From contig CP012816.1 of NCBI GenBank assembly GCA_001936135.1, forward strand, positions 2,539,501 through 2,603,500: a stretch of 64,000 nucleotides of DNA, written 5' to 3'. A model generated the notes under the pieces. That model ran no database searches. It was not told where the DNA came from and worked only from the letters and a program-made list of their open reading frames with translations. Source of the DNA: Saccharomycopsis fibuligera x Saccharomycopsis cf. fibuligera. Its lineage: Eukaryota; Ascomycota; Saccharomycetes; Ascoideales; Saccharomycopsidaceae. Every line of letters starts with the position of its first letter. Within the stretch, counting starts at the first letter, position 1. Shown here piece after piece: positions 49,987 to 60,300 of this stretch. A program made the translations under genes and the position numbers.

Positions 49987-51018
49987 CTATAACTTTCTTC
50001 TTTCTCTTCTGGTTGGAGCAGGAGATGGAGACAAAGCACTGGTCTTGGCCATGTCAATTTGCACATATTCGTTGACCTGGGCAGCCACACCACCCTTAAC
50101 TCTCTTGACCACCTTGGCCTTTCTGGAGTCTTGCTTGCGGTACACGTCAATATAGAAAGCAATGAACAACACCAAGTAACTACTCAAGATGCAACAACCC
50201 CAAACGGCAGCGTACATGGAGCCCTGGCAGTTGCTGCAGTGTGGCAAGACGTTGGCAAAGTAGTCATTAGCAACTTTCTGATAGGACGCAAAGTAAACAA
50301 AGCCCAAGTCAAGAACAAATTGGATAATTTGGAATCTGGTGACCCACTCTTTCCACCAAACTCTAATGCCGACAGACGAGAGGAAATAGTACCAGTACAT
50401 GACAACGTGCACCGCCAAGTTCAAAGAGATCGGGACCCAGGAAATTGGAGTTTCGCCGACAAGTTGAGTGTAACAGAGCAAAGCGGTAGCGCCATGGTGG
50501 TAGGTGTGCAAGAATGTCAACTTTTTCTGCTTGAGCACAAGCAACACGGTGTCCAAGAATTCAAAAAACTTGGTCAAGTAGTTCAAGTAGTACAAGGTGA
50601 TCAACGGTTGGGTCCAAGCCTGCTTGTTGCAGATGGCAAAATAAAGGCCATGGCGGTAGATGATTGGGAACAACTGTTCTACCATAAGAGCAAGCAAGGT
50701 GAAAGAGATGGAAGTGAGCACCAAGTTGTGGATTTGAGATAAGCGCTTCAACTTCAACGGGGCCAACTTGAGTTTTCTGTACAAAAAGTTGCCGCCGAAG
50801 ATAACAGCATAGTAGAGGGCGATGACGCCAAGCACAGGAGGTAAGCTGGAGAGCAAGTTGTGGTTGAACCGGAACTCAAACTGGTCTGGGACAAACCTAC
50901 CTTGAGTGACTATTGGGGCCACGGAGTTGAAGATGGACCACAAATCGACACCAAAAGGGTGCTCTGGGGTCGGCTTGAAGAAGATGTTTTTGTCGATGAA
51001 ATTCAAAGGAGCGGACAT
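49987..51018 (-). CDS. ELO2: Very-long-chain fatty acid elongase, Elo2/Fen1-like
   Basis: A 343-residue ELO-family 3-ketoacyl-CoA synthase (Elo2 has 347). The histidine box HTYHH lies at residues 171-175, in the block KKLTFLHTYHHGATALLCYT. It is preceded by FAICNKQAWTQPLITLYYLN and followed by WVPISLNLAVHVVMYWYYFL and GIRVWWKEWVTRFQIIQFVL. Six or seven membrane helices are visible. The near-identity of these blocks to S. cerevisiae Elo2/Fen1, rather than Elo1 or Elo3, guides the name. It extends acyl chains to C22-C24 in the ER for sphingolipids. The tail is basic (RRERRKL), typical of ER retention. I found no CTG codon in the parts of the gene I read closely. Confidence 0.93.
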   Translation of the reverse strand: MSAPLNFIDKNIFFKPTPEHPFGVDLWSIFNSVAPIVTQGRFVPDQFEFRFNHNLLSSLPPVLGVIALYYAVIFGGNFLYRKLKLAPLKLKRLSQIHNLVLTSISFTLLALMVEQLFPIIYRHGLYFAICNKQAWTQPLITLYYLNYLTKFFEFLDTVLLVLKQKKLTFLHTYHHGATALLCYTQLVGETPISWVPISLNLAVHVVMYWYYFLSSVGIRVWWKEWVTRFQIIQFVLDLGFVYFASYQKVANDYFANVLPHCSNCQGSMYAAVWGCCILSSYLVLFIAFYIDVYRKQDSRKAKVVKRVKGGVAAQVNEYVQIDMAKTSALSPSPAPTRRERRKL

Positions 51019-52323
51019 GGTGCTGTGGTCCTATGGGTGGGTATTTGGATGGCAAACGAGTGTGGGCGGTTGGTCAAATAAGGCGGGAGAAAGAGAGATC
51101 TTTCAAGAAGAAAGAGAGGGAGGGAAAAAAATAAAAAAAAAAGTTATGCTTTTGGAAACTTGGAGATGTGTGAATTTTTTTTATTTTTTTATTTTTTTTT
51201 TTTTTTGCTGTAAATTTTCTTTCTTTTTTTGAATTTTCACTTTTCGTACGGGGAGACCTGTGCACCTAAACGGAAGGAAAAATGGCCCGAAATGGGATGG
51301 CCAGTGAGCCAGCCAGTGGGCGAGCAGCGAGCAGCGAGCAGCGAGCAGCACAGGACTGGAAGCAGCGACCATTGAGGTGCCATCCAAATAAAAGACCGAC
51401 GGGACGCTACACAGCAAAGCAGACCAAGCGTCTTTGAGCGCAATCGTTATACAACATGCGGTACTGGCGGCTACAATCACAGCTACGCTTACAAACCGCC
51501 TCAATAGTACCGGTAGAAGCCCATCTAAACACCTGTTCTCTACTCTCTCCCAGTCCGCATTCACATGCGCGAAAAGGAAACGTAAACAAAAGAAAAAAAA
51601 TAAACAAAAATAAAAAATAAAAAAATAAAATAAAAATTGAAAAGCGGGCTTCTCCGCCCTTGCTCGGCCGCTGACTCAGCAGGGCCTCAGCAGGAGCCTG
51701 AGATAACGCGCCCTGCAGCACACACACAAGCACACGAGCACGCAAGCACACAACGCGTCGAGCGCCCTCGAGCGCTGCCGCTGTCGTGCACCGCTGGGGG
51801 GCCGCTGGCGAGCACTGCGATTGTCAAGAGGAGCGGAGCTCGGCTTAATATTTGTTCCATGCTACGCTGCGCTACGCAGTAGTTCGCCGATTCAGTCAAA
51901 TTCACTCTCTCTATGTAATCAGCAACCCTCTAGATTGTGCAGCGCGACATGCGGGCTGGAGCACGGAAGACGGCTGTCTCCCACCGCCTTCGTAAGTCCG
52001 CGTCTCCGCCTGCATGTCCGCCGTGTATGTCCGCCATGCTGCGGGATTGGCGATGATGTCACGTCTCGCCGCGCCCGCCCACAAACAGCACGTGTCAGCA
52101 GACTCAGCAGACTCAGCAGACTCAGCAGACTCAGAAGACTCAGAAGACTCAGAAAACTCAGAAGACTCAGAAGACGACTCACAAGCTTGTCCGCATTGAG
52201 AGCTTTTGTTTATTTCAGCGCTGCATAAGTTACCCCAGCACAGCAGACGTGGAGGCTCGGGCGGGCAAGGCGCGGGCAAGGCGCGGCCACGCCAGCCCAG
52301 AGGGCGGCCAGCCGGCGGCTGTC
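51019..52323. other. GC-rich, repeat-rich intergenic region between ELO2 and BTN1
   Basis: The first 230 bp is the ELO2 leader, with runs of A and T. After about 51240 the DNA becomes GC-rich. It carries a 7-bp repeat (GAGCAGC, about four copies near 51318-51351), an AT-rich break at about 51585-51645, then a long GC-rich section with the 9-bp array at about 52097-52178. Long open frames exist on both strands here only because GC-rich DNA lacks stops. I do not accept any as a gene. Confidence 0.5.
52097..52178. repeat. 9-bp tandem repeat CAGCAGACT -> CAGAAGACT
   Basis: About nine units. The first four carry CAG-CAG and the later ones CAG-AAG, a directional drift in the unit. The array is a multiple of three and free of stops, so every overlapping frame stays open through it. 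Confidence 0.9.
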
Positions 52324-53741
52324 CTACTTCAACCTACACCAGTCCCTGCCGTGGTCGACCTGGTACTTACAAAGCGATGTTTCCGCCCACATCCCAAACA
52401 AGCTGGCCATCCCAACCCCCAACGAATCGCTGATGGAAACGGTTCCCAAGGCAAACTCTCTCTCCTCAAGCGGCACTTCCTCGGTGATGGACATGAACGT
52501 GTTGACGTACGAAGCGCCGCCCAAGAGACCCTCGTAGAATATTAGCAAAAACATAATGTAGACATTCGGAATCACGGTGTGTAGCGCCTGGATAATGCAG
52601 ATGACGAGATTTAGCGTTTGGAGCTTTGCCGGGACGTAGAGCCTGCGGACGCGCACAAACGAGGCGCTGGACCTGGATATAAAGACGCCGACTAGACTGC
52701 TGTTAGTAACAATGTTTTGCGCGGACAAGAGCGCCGTCGGCGACGTCGCCGACGGCCGCGGTTTCGGAAGACACACTCATACTCACTTTGATACAACGCC
52801 GCGTAGGTAACGTAGATATCTCTGAACTGGCTGAACGGGGTTTCATCGAGCGGGAATAGCAATGTCGGAGAGACACCCTGGTTGATCAAGTACTCGGCAA
52901 AGTACACCACCGACAACGGCACCATGTACGGCACCACCAACGGCCGGATCTTGCGGGCGGTGGCGGCGACGTGCTGCTTGAGCTTGCCGGCTCTGCTGCT
53001 CAAGCCGCTGCCGCTCAAGATGCTGCCGCCCAAGCTGCCGCCGGCGGTCTCAGCGGCCGCGGCGGAAACCAACCCGGTGCGCTCCTCCGCGGAAGAGCGC
53101 GCTCTCGCGGCGCCCGCCAGCGGGGCAGAGCGCGGCGGCAACAAGTACCGATCGTTGATGTCCGGCAACACTGGCAAGAGGTGCCAGAACACCGCCAAAA
53201 AGGCAAAGGGCAATACACTGAACCAAAAGAGGGTGGTCCTGGTGCTGACTTTGAGCCAGGTGGTCATCACCATGAAGTTGAACGAGCCGAATATCCCCGC
53301 GAACCCGGTGCCCGACGACCAGGCATTCAAGCTGACTGTCTTGTAGAAGTGGGTCAAACTGAGGAAAGTGACCTCCCCCAAGCCGGTGCTGAGCGACGCA
53401 AGCGTGATGCCAAACATCTTGTAGGCAAGCCCGCCGCTGGAGCCCCCGCCAGGGCCCGAGGCCAGGCTGAGAACGACCATCCCGAAGAAAGAAAGAGCGA
53501 CACAGAGCAACACGCGCGCGTTGTAGGGAACGAGCCTGAGGTAGAACGGCGCAGTGACCTTGACCATGAACGAGGGCAACACGTCAAAGAGAAGCACCAA
53601 CGCCTTTGGCACGGACGGGCCGACCAAGTCGCTGGCTGCGCTGAGAATCACGACGTAAAGAGCATTGTTGATGATGCCGAAGAGCCAGAACGAAACAAAC
53701 GTCCTTGTGTCCATAGATTTGGCGGTGTTGGCGAGTATCAT
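52324..53741 (-). CDS. BTN1: Btn1, CLN3/battenin homologue of the vacuole (two exons)
   Basis: Exons are 53741-52787 and 52691-52324, giving about 440 residues; the intron must be removed for the frame to continue. Blocks are FWLFGIINNALYVVILSAAS, ASLSTGLGEVTFLSLTHFYK, SLNAWSSGTGFAGIFGSFNF, then across the junction DIYVTYAALYQ-IGVFISRSS, and IFYEGLLGGASYVNTFMSIT. These match S. cerevisiae Btn1 and human CLN3. About ten membrane helices are visible. A hydrophilic, Ala/Gly-rich loop at residues ~200-245 is the usual CLN3 luminal loop. The protein acts in the vacuole membrane and influences pH and basic-amino-acid balance. The start is uncertain: ATG 53741 or 53714 (MDTRTFVSFW) are both plausible, and the frame runs on to 53825. 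The gene is very GC-rich, unlike all earlier genes. Confidence 0.9.
52692..52786 (-). other. Spliceosomal intron in BTN1
   Basis: GTGAGT donor at 52786, TACTAAC branch site at 52708-52702, and a TCTAG acceptor ending at 52692 (95 nt). Splicing joins CAA-A to TC-GGC, giving ALYQIGVFISRSS, which agrees with the conserved family sequence. Unusually for this window, the intron lies in the last third of the gene. Confidence 0.92.
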
Positions 53742-54373
53742 CGTGGGGCGGCGGTTGCGACTGGCGTGTTGTAGACGTAAAAATCTGCCGTGGCCGCGAG
53801 GCGGCCGGCAGCGCGATCGATTCATATATATATATATCTGTATATATCTGTATATATATATATCGCCGTTATCTGGGACGCGGCTTTTTTGTCGCTGGTG
53901 CCGTCGCCCTTGTGGTTTTTTAGCACTTTCTGCGTGCCCCAGCCGCCGTCGACCCAGAAAGTGCTACGCGCACCCCGCTGCCGCCTGTTCCGTGTGCAGA
54001 GTGCGATGCTATTAGCGCTTCTCTCATGTCGGAGCAACCGCCTCTTTGAGGGCGCGGCAAGTCTACATCTGCTTGTAGAAACGGCCGCGGTGCTGCTGCT
54101 GGCCAGCCGGCGCCACTGGGGGGAAAAACCCCCTCCGTTGCAACTTGTGTGCTTCTGTCTCCGACGTTTCGTGGTTGCGGTTGCCGTCTGCTCCAGGCCA
54201 GCAGCCAGGCCAGCAGCCGCCACAGCCACTTCCGCAGCCACCACCGCCGACCGCTCCCTTGCCGTTTCCCGCCACTTTCCTCGTCTGCTGCCCTTCCCGC
54301 AACTCATCCTATACGTCCGCCATTCCCTGCTGGCCCCTCGAACGCAGGCTCTTTCCCGGTAACTGTCAAAGAA
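53742..54373. other. BTN1 / pepsin-like gene divergent region
   Basis: A 632-bp GC-rich head-to-head region. A TATATA-rich stretch at 53824-53863 ((TA)n broken by TCTG) stands out in otherwise GC-rich DNA and could be the core promoter for either gene. ORFs on both strands here are open through GC bias. Confidence 0.5.
53824..53863. repeat. Imperfect (TA)n tract in the divergent promoter
   Basis: Alternating TA runs interrupted by TCTG, about 40 bp, inside the GC-rich island and ~85 bp upstream of the BTN1 start. It probably serves as a TATA element or DNA-unwinding point. Confidence 0.7.
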
Positions 54374-56269
54374 ATGTGTGCCCAGTCTCTGTTCGGGCGG
54401 CGGCAGCTGGCGCTGCCGCAGCTGGCGCTGCCGCTGCTCTTGCTCATGCTCCTGGTCATCTTCTTCCTTCACCTTCGCGCCACCCGTGCTTTGGCCATCT
54501 CGAACTCATCGGCGCTCTACCTAGCGCAAAACGCAGTCCTAGTCCGGTCGTCGAGCCTCTACAACTATCTCCAAGTGTCCCTAAACGGCGTGCCTCGCAA
54601 CTTGCTCCTTGATCTCAACTGCCCTATCCTCTGGTCCTACGACAGCGCAGCGGCCACCGCGCTGGACAGCGCGGTGGCCAACTTTTCGTTGCGGTACAAC
54701 GAAGACCGCCAAATAAGCGGGATATACTCGGCGGCCAACAATCTCACCATCGCCAATGTGTCCCTTCCGAGCCAGCGGGTTGGCTCGATTGCGCCCAGCG
54801 CGGACTTGCAGAGCTTTTTCGGTGGCGCCGCTGGCGCCGCTGGCGCCAGCGGCGCCAGCGGCGGCGGCAACCGAGCCCCGCTCGACGGCGTGTTTGGGTT
54901 GTCCTATTTCAACCCTGTTTTGACCTCGCTAAACTCCACCGCCGTCCCAGAAGCGCTACCGGCCCCGTCCTCCTTGCGCCCTGTTTCCTCGAACAGCACG
55001 CCCAGCACCGCTGTCAAACGCTACGAAAACAGGCTCTTTTTGTCAGTCTTCAGCGAGCGCGACAGCGTCCAGCTCAACGGAGATCTGCGCGGCGCCAGCG
55101 GGTCGCGCGGCTTGGTGGTGTTCGGAGAGGTCGACGAGAACTTGATCAGCGATAACGTCTATTTTACCTCTGTACTAGCTAGTTCGGACTATTATTGGCT
55201 CGTTGGGATATCCTCGGTGGCGAGGGTCTCTAACAGCGCGGCGGGAGCCAACGCCACTGCGCATCCTGCGCTTCCTGCGGCCCCGGCTGCCCCGGCTGCC
55301 CCGGCTGCCCATCGAATAACATTCAAGGACAGCTTAGAGCTAGATGATGGCGGCACTATTCAAAATAACTCCAGAGCAGCAGTCTTTGATTTGTCTGTGG
55401 GTTATATCAGCAGCAACACCAACAATGTCCGAGAGGATGTCTTGCTAATAACGTCATTCGATGACGCTGAGACTATCCACAACGAGCTATTCGGATATAA
55501 CGGGTATGAGTTTGACAGCCTGACAAGAGAATTCATTCTTGATTGCCAACCGCCGCAGCCGCCAGAGACCTTGGTTTTGGAAATTGGTGCTAATCTGTGG
55601 AACATCACCAGTGGCGACTATATCGGATCACCACTAGCCAACAATGGTAGTGGAAGCAACAGCAAGTGTTACAGCAACATAAAAACCTACAATAACCAAA
55701 ACTTGGACTTTAACCAATCGCTCGCCAACATATACTACAACTGGCCCAAATTGACCGCCTCCCGGTATTGGATCCTTGGCGCTAAATTTGCTCAGAATTT
55801 GAATTTGGTGTTTGATTATGATGCAAAACTAGTGGGGCTTTCACTGAAACACTCCTCCTCCTCGGCAAGCAAGCCAACCAACATCATCACCGACGCGACC
55901 CTCCTTCAGCAAATCGCCAAAGAAAACAACTACGACGAAAATAGTGGGCATGACAGTGGCAGTGGATCCGGCGATGGCAGTGGCGACAACATAACCACCA
56001 TAAGTTCGATTTTCACTGAATCTGTTAGTTTAAGTTACGGAACCGGATACGAAGCCACGACAACCGTAGTGCAGTCTCTGATCATTTTTGGTACATTAGA
56101 ATCATCATTCTCTTTCAACACTGATCATGGTGAGTCAAGCTCAGCTTCAGAAAATCTCGCGGCTGCGATCGCCGTGGGAAGAAGCGGTAGCCTTAACTAT
56201 TTGATCGGTACATGGTGGGGAGGTTGGATGTTGATGGGGTTTGCAATGACTGTTGGATTCTTTGTCTGA
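54374..56269 (+). CDS. GPI-type, pepsin-fold protein with altered active-site motifs
   Basis: 631 residues. A basic start and a Leu-rich signal anchor or signal peptide lie at about 11-34. The pepsin-like fold (family A1) follows. NLLLDLNCPILW has D80 at the place of the first DTGS motif. A YNED...GIYSAANNLTIANVSL region resembles the flap strand, and LDGVFGLSYFNP the lid. RGLVVFGEVDENL and YYWLVGISS follow, then AAVFDLSV with D339 at the place of the second DTG. ASRYWILGAKFAQNLNLVFDYD closes the fold. The end is Ser/Gly-rich with a hydrophobic tail, as in yapsins. Both Asp remain, but the Thr-Gly partners are replaced by Leu-Asn and Leu-Ser. The protein may be catalytically dead or strongly altered. 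The 5' half is GC-rich and the 3' half has ordinary base composition. Confidence 0.8.
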   Translation: MCAQSLFGRRQLALPQLALPLLLLMLLVIFFLHLRATRALAISNSSALYLAQNAVLVRSSSLYNYLQVSLNGVPRNLLLDLNCPILWSYDSAAATALDSAVANFSLRYNEDRQISGIYSAANNLTIANVSLPSQRVGSIAPSADLQSFFGGAAGAAGASGASGGGNRAPLDGVFGLSYFNPVLTSLNSTAVPEALPAPSSLRPVSSNSTPSTAVKRYENRLFLSVFSERDSVQLNGDLRGASGSRGLVVFGEVDENLISDNVYFTSVLASSDYYWLVGISSVARVSNSAAGANATAHPALPAAPAAPAAPAAHRITFKDSLELDDGGTIQNNSRAAVFDLSVGYISSNTNNVREDVLLITSFDDAETIHNELFGYNGYEFDSLTREFILDCQPPQPPETLVLEIGANLWNITSGDYIGSPLANNGSGSNSKCYSNIKTYNNQNLDFNQSLANIYYNWPKLTASRYWILGAKFAQNLNLVFDYDAKLVGLSLKHSSSSASKPTNIITDATLLQQIAKENNYDENSGHDSGSGSGDGSGDNITTISSIFTESVSLSYGTGYEATTTVVQSLIIFGTLESSFSFNTDHGESSSASENLAAAIAVGRSGSLNYLIGTWWGGWMLMGFAMTVGFFV

Positions 56270-57363
56270 TTCGCAATTCTGATGGTTCGTGTGTCTATTA
56301 ATTATGGCTTGTCCTTTTGAATCGTTTACATTTTTGTTTTATACCCTTTTATTTTTTCTACCTACGCCTCTGCATTTTCGTTTCTCAAAACATGCTATAT
56401 ATATTTCTATACACTTATTCCTTTTCTTCTTTCACTTCGTTATTGGTCCTTAAGCTTTGCTTTTATTGTTGTTGTTGTTGTTTTTAGCGCGTTTGATTTT
56501 AGCACTGCCTTTATCTTTATTTTTTTGTCTGTCTCTTGTGTCCACGTTTCGTCTTGCTTTTGGTTCCAGTTATCCATGCTTCTGCGCTACGTCTGAGACC
56601 AGTATGTGAGCGCACTTCTCTAATTCACCTCTAAAGGAAGATGAGTTTTCTCCTGGCTTTTCTCAACTGCTTATTGCTTTTCCATGTCCATGTTCTTCAC
56701 CCGTTTTGCTCCTTCACTCTTCGCACATTCGTATTTGCCCAACCTTATCTACTACAAAAGTTTTTTGCTCTATATATATATGCATATATATAATAGGTTC
56801 ATCTGGATGTTATTTTACAGCTAATTTCTGTTGTCATTATCGTAAAATGTACATTTTGAAAAGTATTCTATACGCTAACTTTTGTTTCTTTATACAGGAC
56901 ATAAATACTCAACAGACCCGTTCTTTTAATGTTCTTAACTGTTCAACTGAGTTTTTCTTTTCGCTCATAATCATCTTGAACGCAGTTAGTTGCAACCCTC
57001 ATCAGGCAGACTTAAATATATTACAGAGAAGGCGAAGTGTTGGGAATAGTAAAAACAAGCAAATGACATCAAGTCATCAGAACAAAACAAAACATATATC
57101 TGAAATAAAAAAGAGGAAGGGGAATTAAATGGGCGTCCAATGGTGCTGATGATAAATAAATGAATAAATAAATAAATAAAAAAAAAAAAAAAAAAAAAAA
57201 AAAAAGAAAAATGAAAACAGTACTGCTACTGCTTGAATAATGACACACAGGCAGAGGAAAAAATAATTCGGACAATGACTGTTGAAAATTGTGAATACGT
57301 TTATGATTCGGATGATGATTTGGATGATGATTTGGATGATGATTTGGATGATTATTTGGATGA
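56270..57363. other. Intergenic region between pepsin-like gene and PPR gene (convergent)
   Basis: About 1.1 kb. The 3' sides of both genes lie here. An AAAT-rich run ends in A(n) at about 57150-57205, followed by the GATGATTTG repeat that touches the PPR stop codon. A 140-codon ORF on the plus strand (56706-57128) has no recognisable motif. Confidence 0.5.
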
Positions 57364-57371
57364 TTATTTGG
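57308..57371. repeat. Tandem GATGATTTG-type repeat at the 3' end of the PPR gene
   Basis: About five units of a GAT/TTG repeat of ~15 bp (GATGATTTGGATGAT...). The last units vary to GATGATTATTTG. This variation creates the TAA stop of the PPR frame on the minus strand. Confidence 0.85.
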
Positions 57372-60300
57372 ATAACGGTTCAGGTACAAAATCTTTGGTT
57401 GGTTTTGTTTCTGATGCTGGGCCTGACGACTGGTTAGACTGCTGATCAGCAGATGCTTCGGGTGAAGCCGATGACAAGGACGATTGTAAAACAGAAGCAT
57501 AATAAGCGCTCATTCTCTTACGATTCTGGATATTACGTTGGAATCTCGTTTGGCTTTGTTGCGCTCTTGGGCGTAAAATGTGTTTCATGATAACTCGGTA
57601 TTTTTCCATTAATTCCGACAGAATTTCTTCCACTAGCTCTTCGTAGATTGGCATGCGAGTATCATCTTTAAATTCTTCTTTTGGTGTTGATAATTTTGTG
57701 TTTGATCTAATCTGTTGCTGAGTATTAGGCTTCTCCTCCTCTACTTCCTCCTCCACTTCCGCTGAGCTAATAATGTTCTCATCCTCATGAATTGAATTAG
57801 CAGCACTAAAGCTTCTTCTATACTGTCTAACCACCCAGTTAATTTTTCTGGTTTCCTGCGCAAGTAATTCATTGTAATTCTTGTCAACTTGAGGCACCGA
57901 TACGTCTTGCGCCTTGCCAAACCCAGGCAATTGCTCATGTTGCACAAAATTTCCATTATTTACAGCAGTATTCAAACCGACAAGAGGTCCATAGCGCTGC
58001 GCATATCTTTCTTGCACTTGCCAAATAGTGTATCTTACAAATGCACCATCTAAGCACTTTAGCGTGAAATACTGAAGCCAATGCCAACTTTTGAACTCTG
58101 GTGGAATCTCTTGCAATTGCAGCAGCTCAACTTGCACTTTTTCCTGGTGCTCCCGTCTTTGTTTACGGACCCATCTAAGATAAATGAACCCTCTAATCAA
58201 ATATTTATTGGTCAAATAAAGAGCAGCCTCAAATGATGATACCTCTTCCAAAGACAACTTAACGGCAAGGTTCATTACGGAATTGGAAAACTTGAATTTT
58301 CTTTTCAATAATTGATCAATCAATGGAACAATTTTGTGCACTTGCTGATCATGGACTAGCTGTTCCATTTTGTAGCGCATAACCGGCTCAAGGTAATGTT
58401 GGTATTCTTGGCGAATAACTCGCTCGGGAGCTAATCCAGGTGTAGCTTTGGCGCCCTCAAACGGTTTGAACCGTTTACGCAAAAGAAGTTCCACTAATTT
58501 CTCAAAATATTCGCTCACTCTCGGATAGTTCAATTGCTGGCCTTCAATGACTATCATAGTTCTTAGAGTGCCCACACTTCTGCTGAAACTCTCCTCTGAA
58601 GGCGCGGAGGCGTATTTTTCGCACAAGTCAGCGTATTTACTTAAAATTGCTTTCGCTTGTTGAATACTAATTTTTTTGCTGAAAATGTCAACAAATTTGT
58701 TGACCAATGAAATATTCAACATTGGGCGAGACGATGTGCTTTCATCATTTGTAATTTCAAACAATTCATTCAACAACGCATATGTCTGCTTGAAATTACG
58801 TTTGCGATTTCGGTCATCTCTCTGGATTACAGCATTAACAAGTAATAGGTTAGTAGTTTCGTCAGCTTTGACGTTGTTATCGATCATGTGGTTGAAGGCT
58901 AGTATCACTGCATTGAAATTTCCTGTTCGAGTAAATCCTTGCAAAAGCTTATTATAATGAACTTGCGTTGGCTTGATTCCAGACTCATACATTTGTTGAA
59001 TAACCGTTTGTGCTGCTTCCAAATCTTGAACCTTACTATAGTATTCTACTAGAAGAGCAAATATTGTCAGATCAGGTTGAAGGTTACTGTTTGACAACTT
59101 TACCAAAATATTTTCCACAAGTTTATAGTCATCAAGTTTTATTGCTGCGGAAATATATTCGGCAAACATTCTAGTCTCAGGCTTCATATGCTGCAGAAAA
59201 AGCTCAAAGATACGGCAAACTTCTTTGTACTTTCCTGCTTTCGCAAATACTCTCATGTACGTGGAAATAAACACTTCATCAAATTGAACCACTGTTGAAG
59301 CTTTAGCCATTTGGTACACTTTAGTAGCATTTATAATATCTCCCGTTGTCGCACAGCAACTCATTGCAGTTGTATACATTTTAGTATCGGCAATTGACTT
59401 ATGAGATATACTTCCTGTAGCATCGGTACTAGCAGATGTATTTCTGTGAAAAAGATTCAAAATTTTCAAAACAGGAGAAGAGAGTCCTAACTTGGCAAAA
59501 CTTTTTAGCAACAATGTAAAGCCAGCACTTTTCGACCTAGTGACGGTAGTTACCAAGCCGCTGTTTCCTTCTTTAGTTGCCAATACCATAGCTCTTTTTT
59601 CAATCTCATAAAACTTATAGAACCACTTGGCGACATCATTATAATGATGAGATTGAATTGCTGCTTCCATTAATGAAATATAAACGTAGACTGAAGGAAT
59701 CATTTTACGTTCAAGTATTTGTTGGTACAAAGCTTGAACTTTGGAATAATAGCCGTTTCTCGCTAACGCGTACATGACAAATCCATAATGGGTCATATTT
59801 GGTAGCTGATCAAAGTTGAATAAACTATCAAAAAGAGACTTAAGCTCATCCCAATCTTTTAATCTCCCGTATGAGCGTAAAATAGATTCAAACTGATCTT
59901 CATTTTGCAAAACTGGATTGTTGTGATATACTTCAACTGCAGTTTGATACATGCCTGATCCTAAATACAGATGAATCAATAGCGTCAAGTCTTGAGAAGT
60001 TCTATAATCAGGGTCTTTTGAGTACCACAATCGTTCCATCAAAACAAAGTGGCGTTTGAATCTTGCAGCCAACATGAGTGCAGTTAATAATGATGTGTAT
60101 AAAAATTCATCGGCGCGCTGTTGTTGCACAGATATATTTCTTTTCTTACTATTCTCAGGAATGGAAATTACCAATTTACTCTTCAATGATTTTAATTGAG
60201 CTCGTAGCTGCTCCTCATCAAGTTTTGCTATTTCATCGACAATAGCTAGCAATGGAGAGAATTTTTCACCATATGCTTTGCGATCAGGTAGAAATACTTT

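Noticed and set aside
51821-52279. Overlapping ORFs of 87-135 codons on both strands in the GC-rich spacer
   Set aside because: They are open in several frames at once because GC-rich DNA and the 9-bp array lack stops. No motif or start context is seen.
53790-54472. Long ORFs on both strands between BTN1 and the pepsin-like gene
   Set aside because: They overlap the divergent promoter and the true N-terminus and are open through GC bias.
56706-57128. 140-codon ORF downstream of the pepsin-like gene
   Set aside because: Cys/Ile/Asn-rich with no motif, lying in a convergent 3' region.
57233-57445. Asp-rich ORF over the GATGATTTG repeat
   Set aside because: An artefact of the repeat on the strand opposite the PPR gene.
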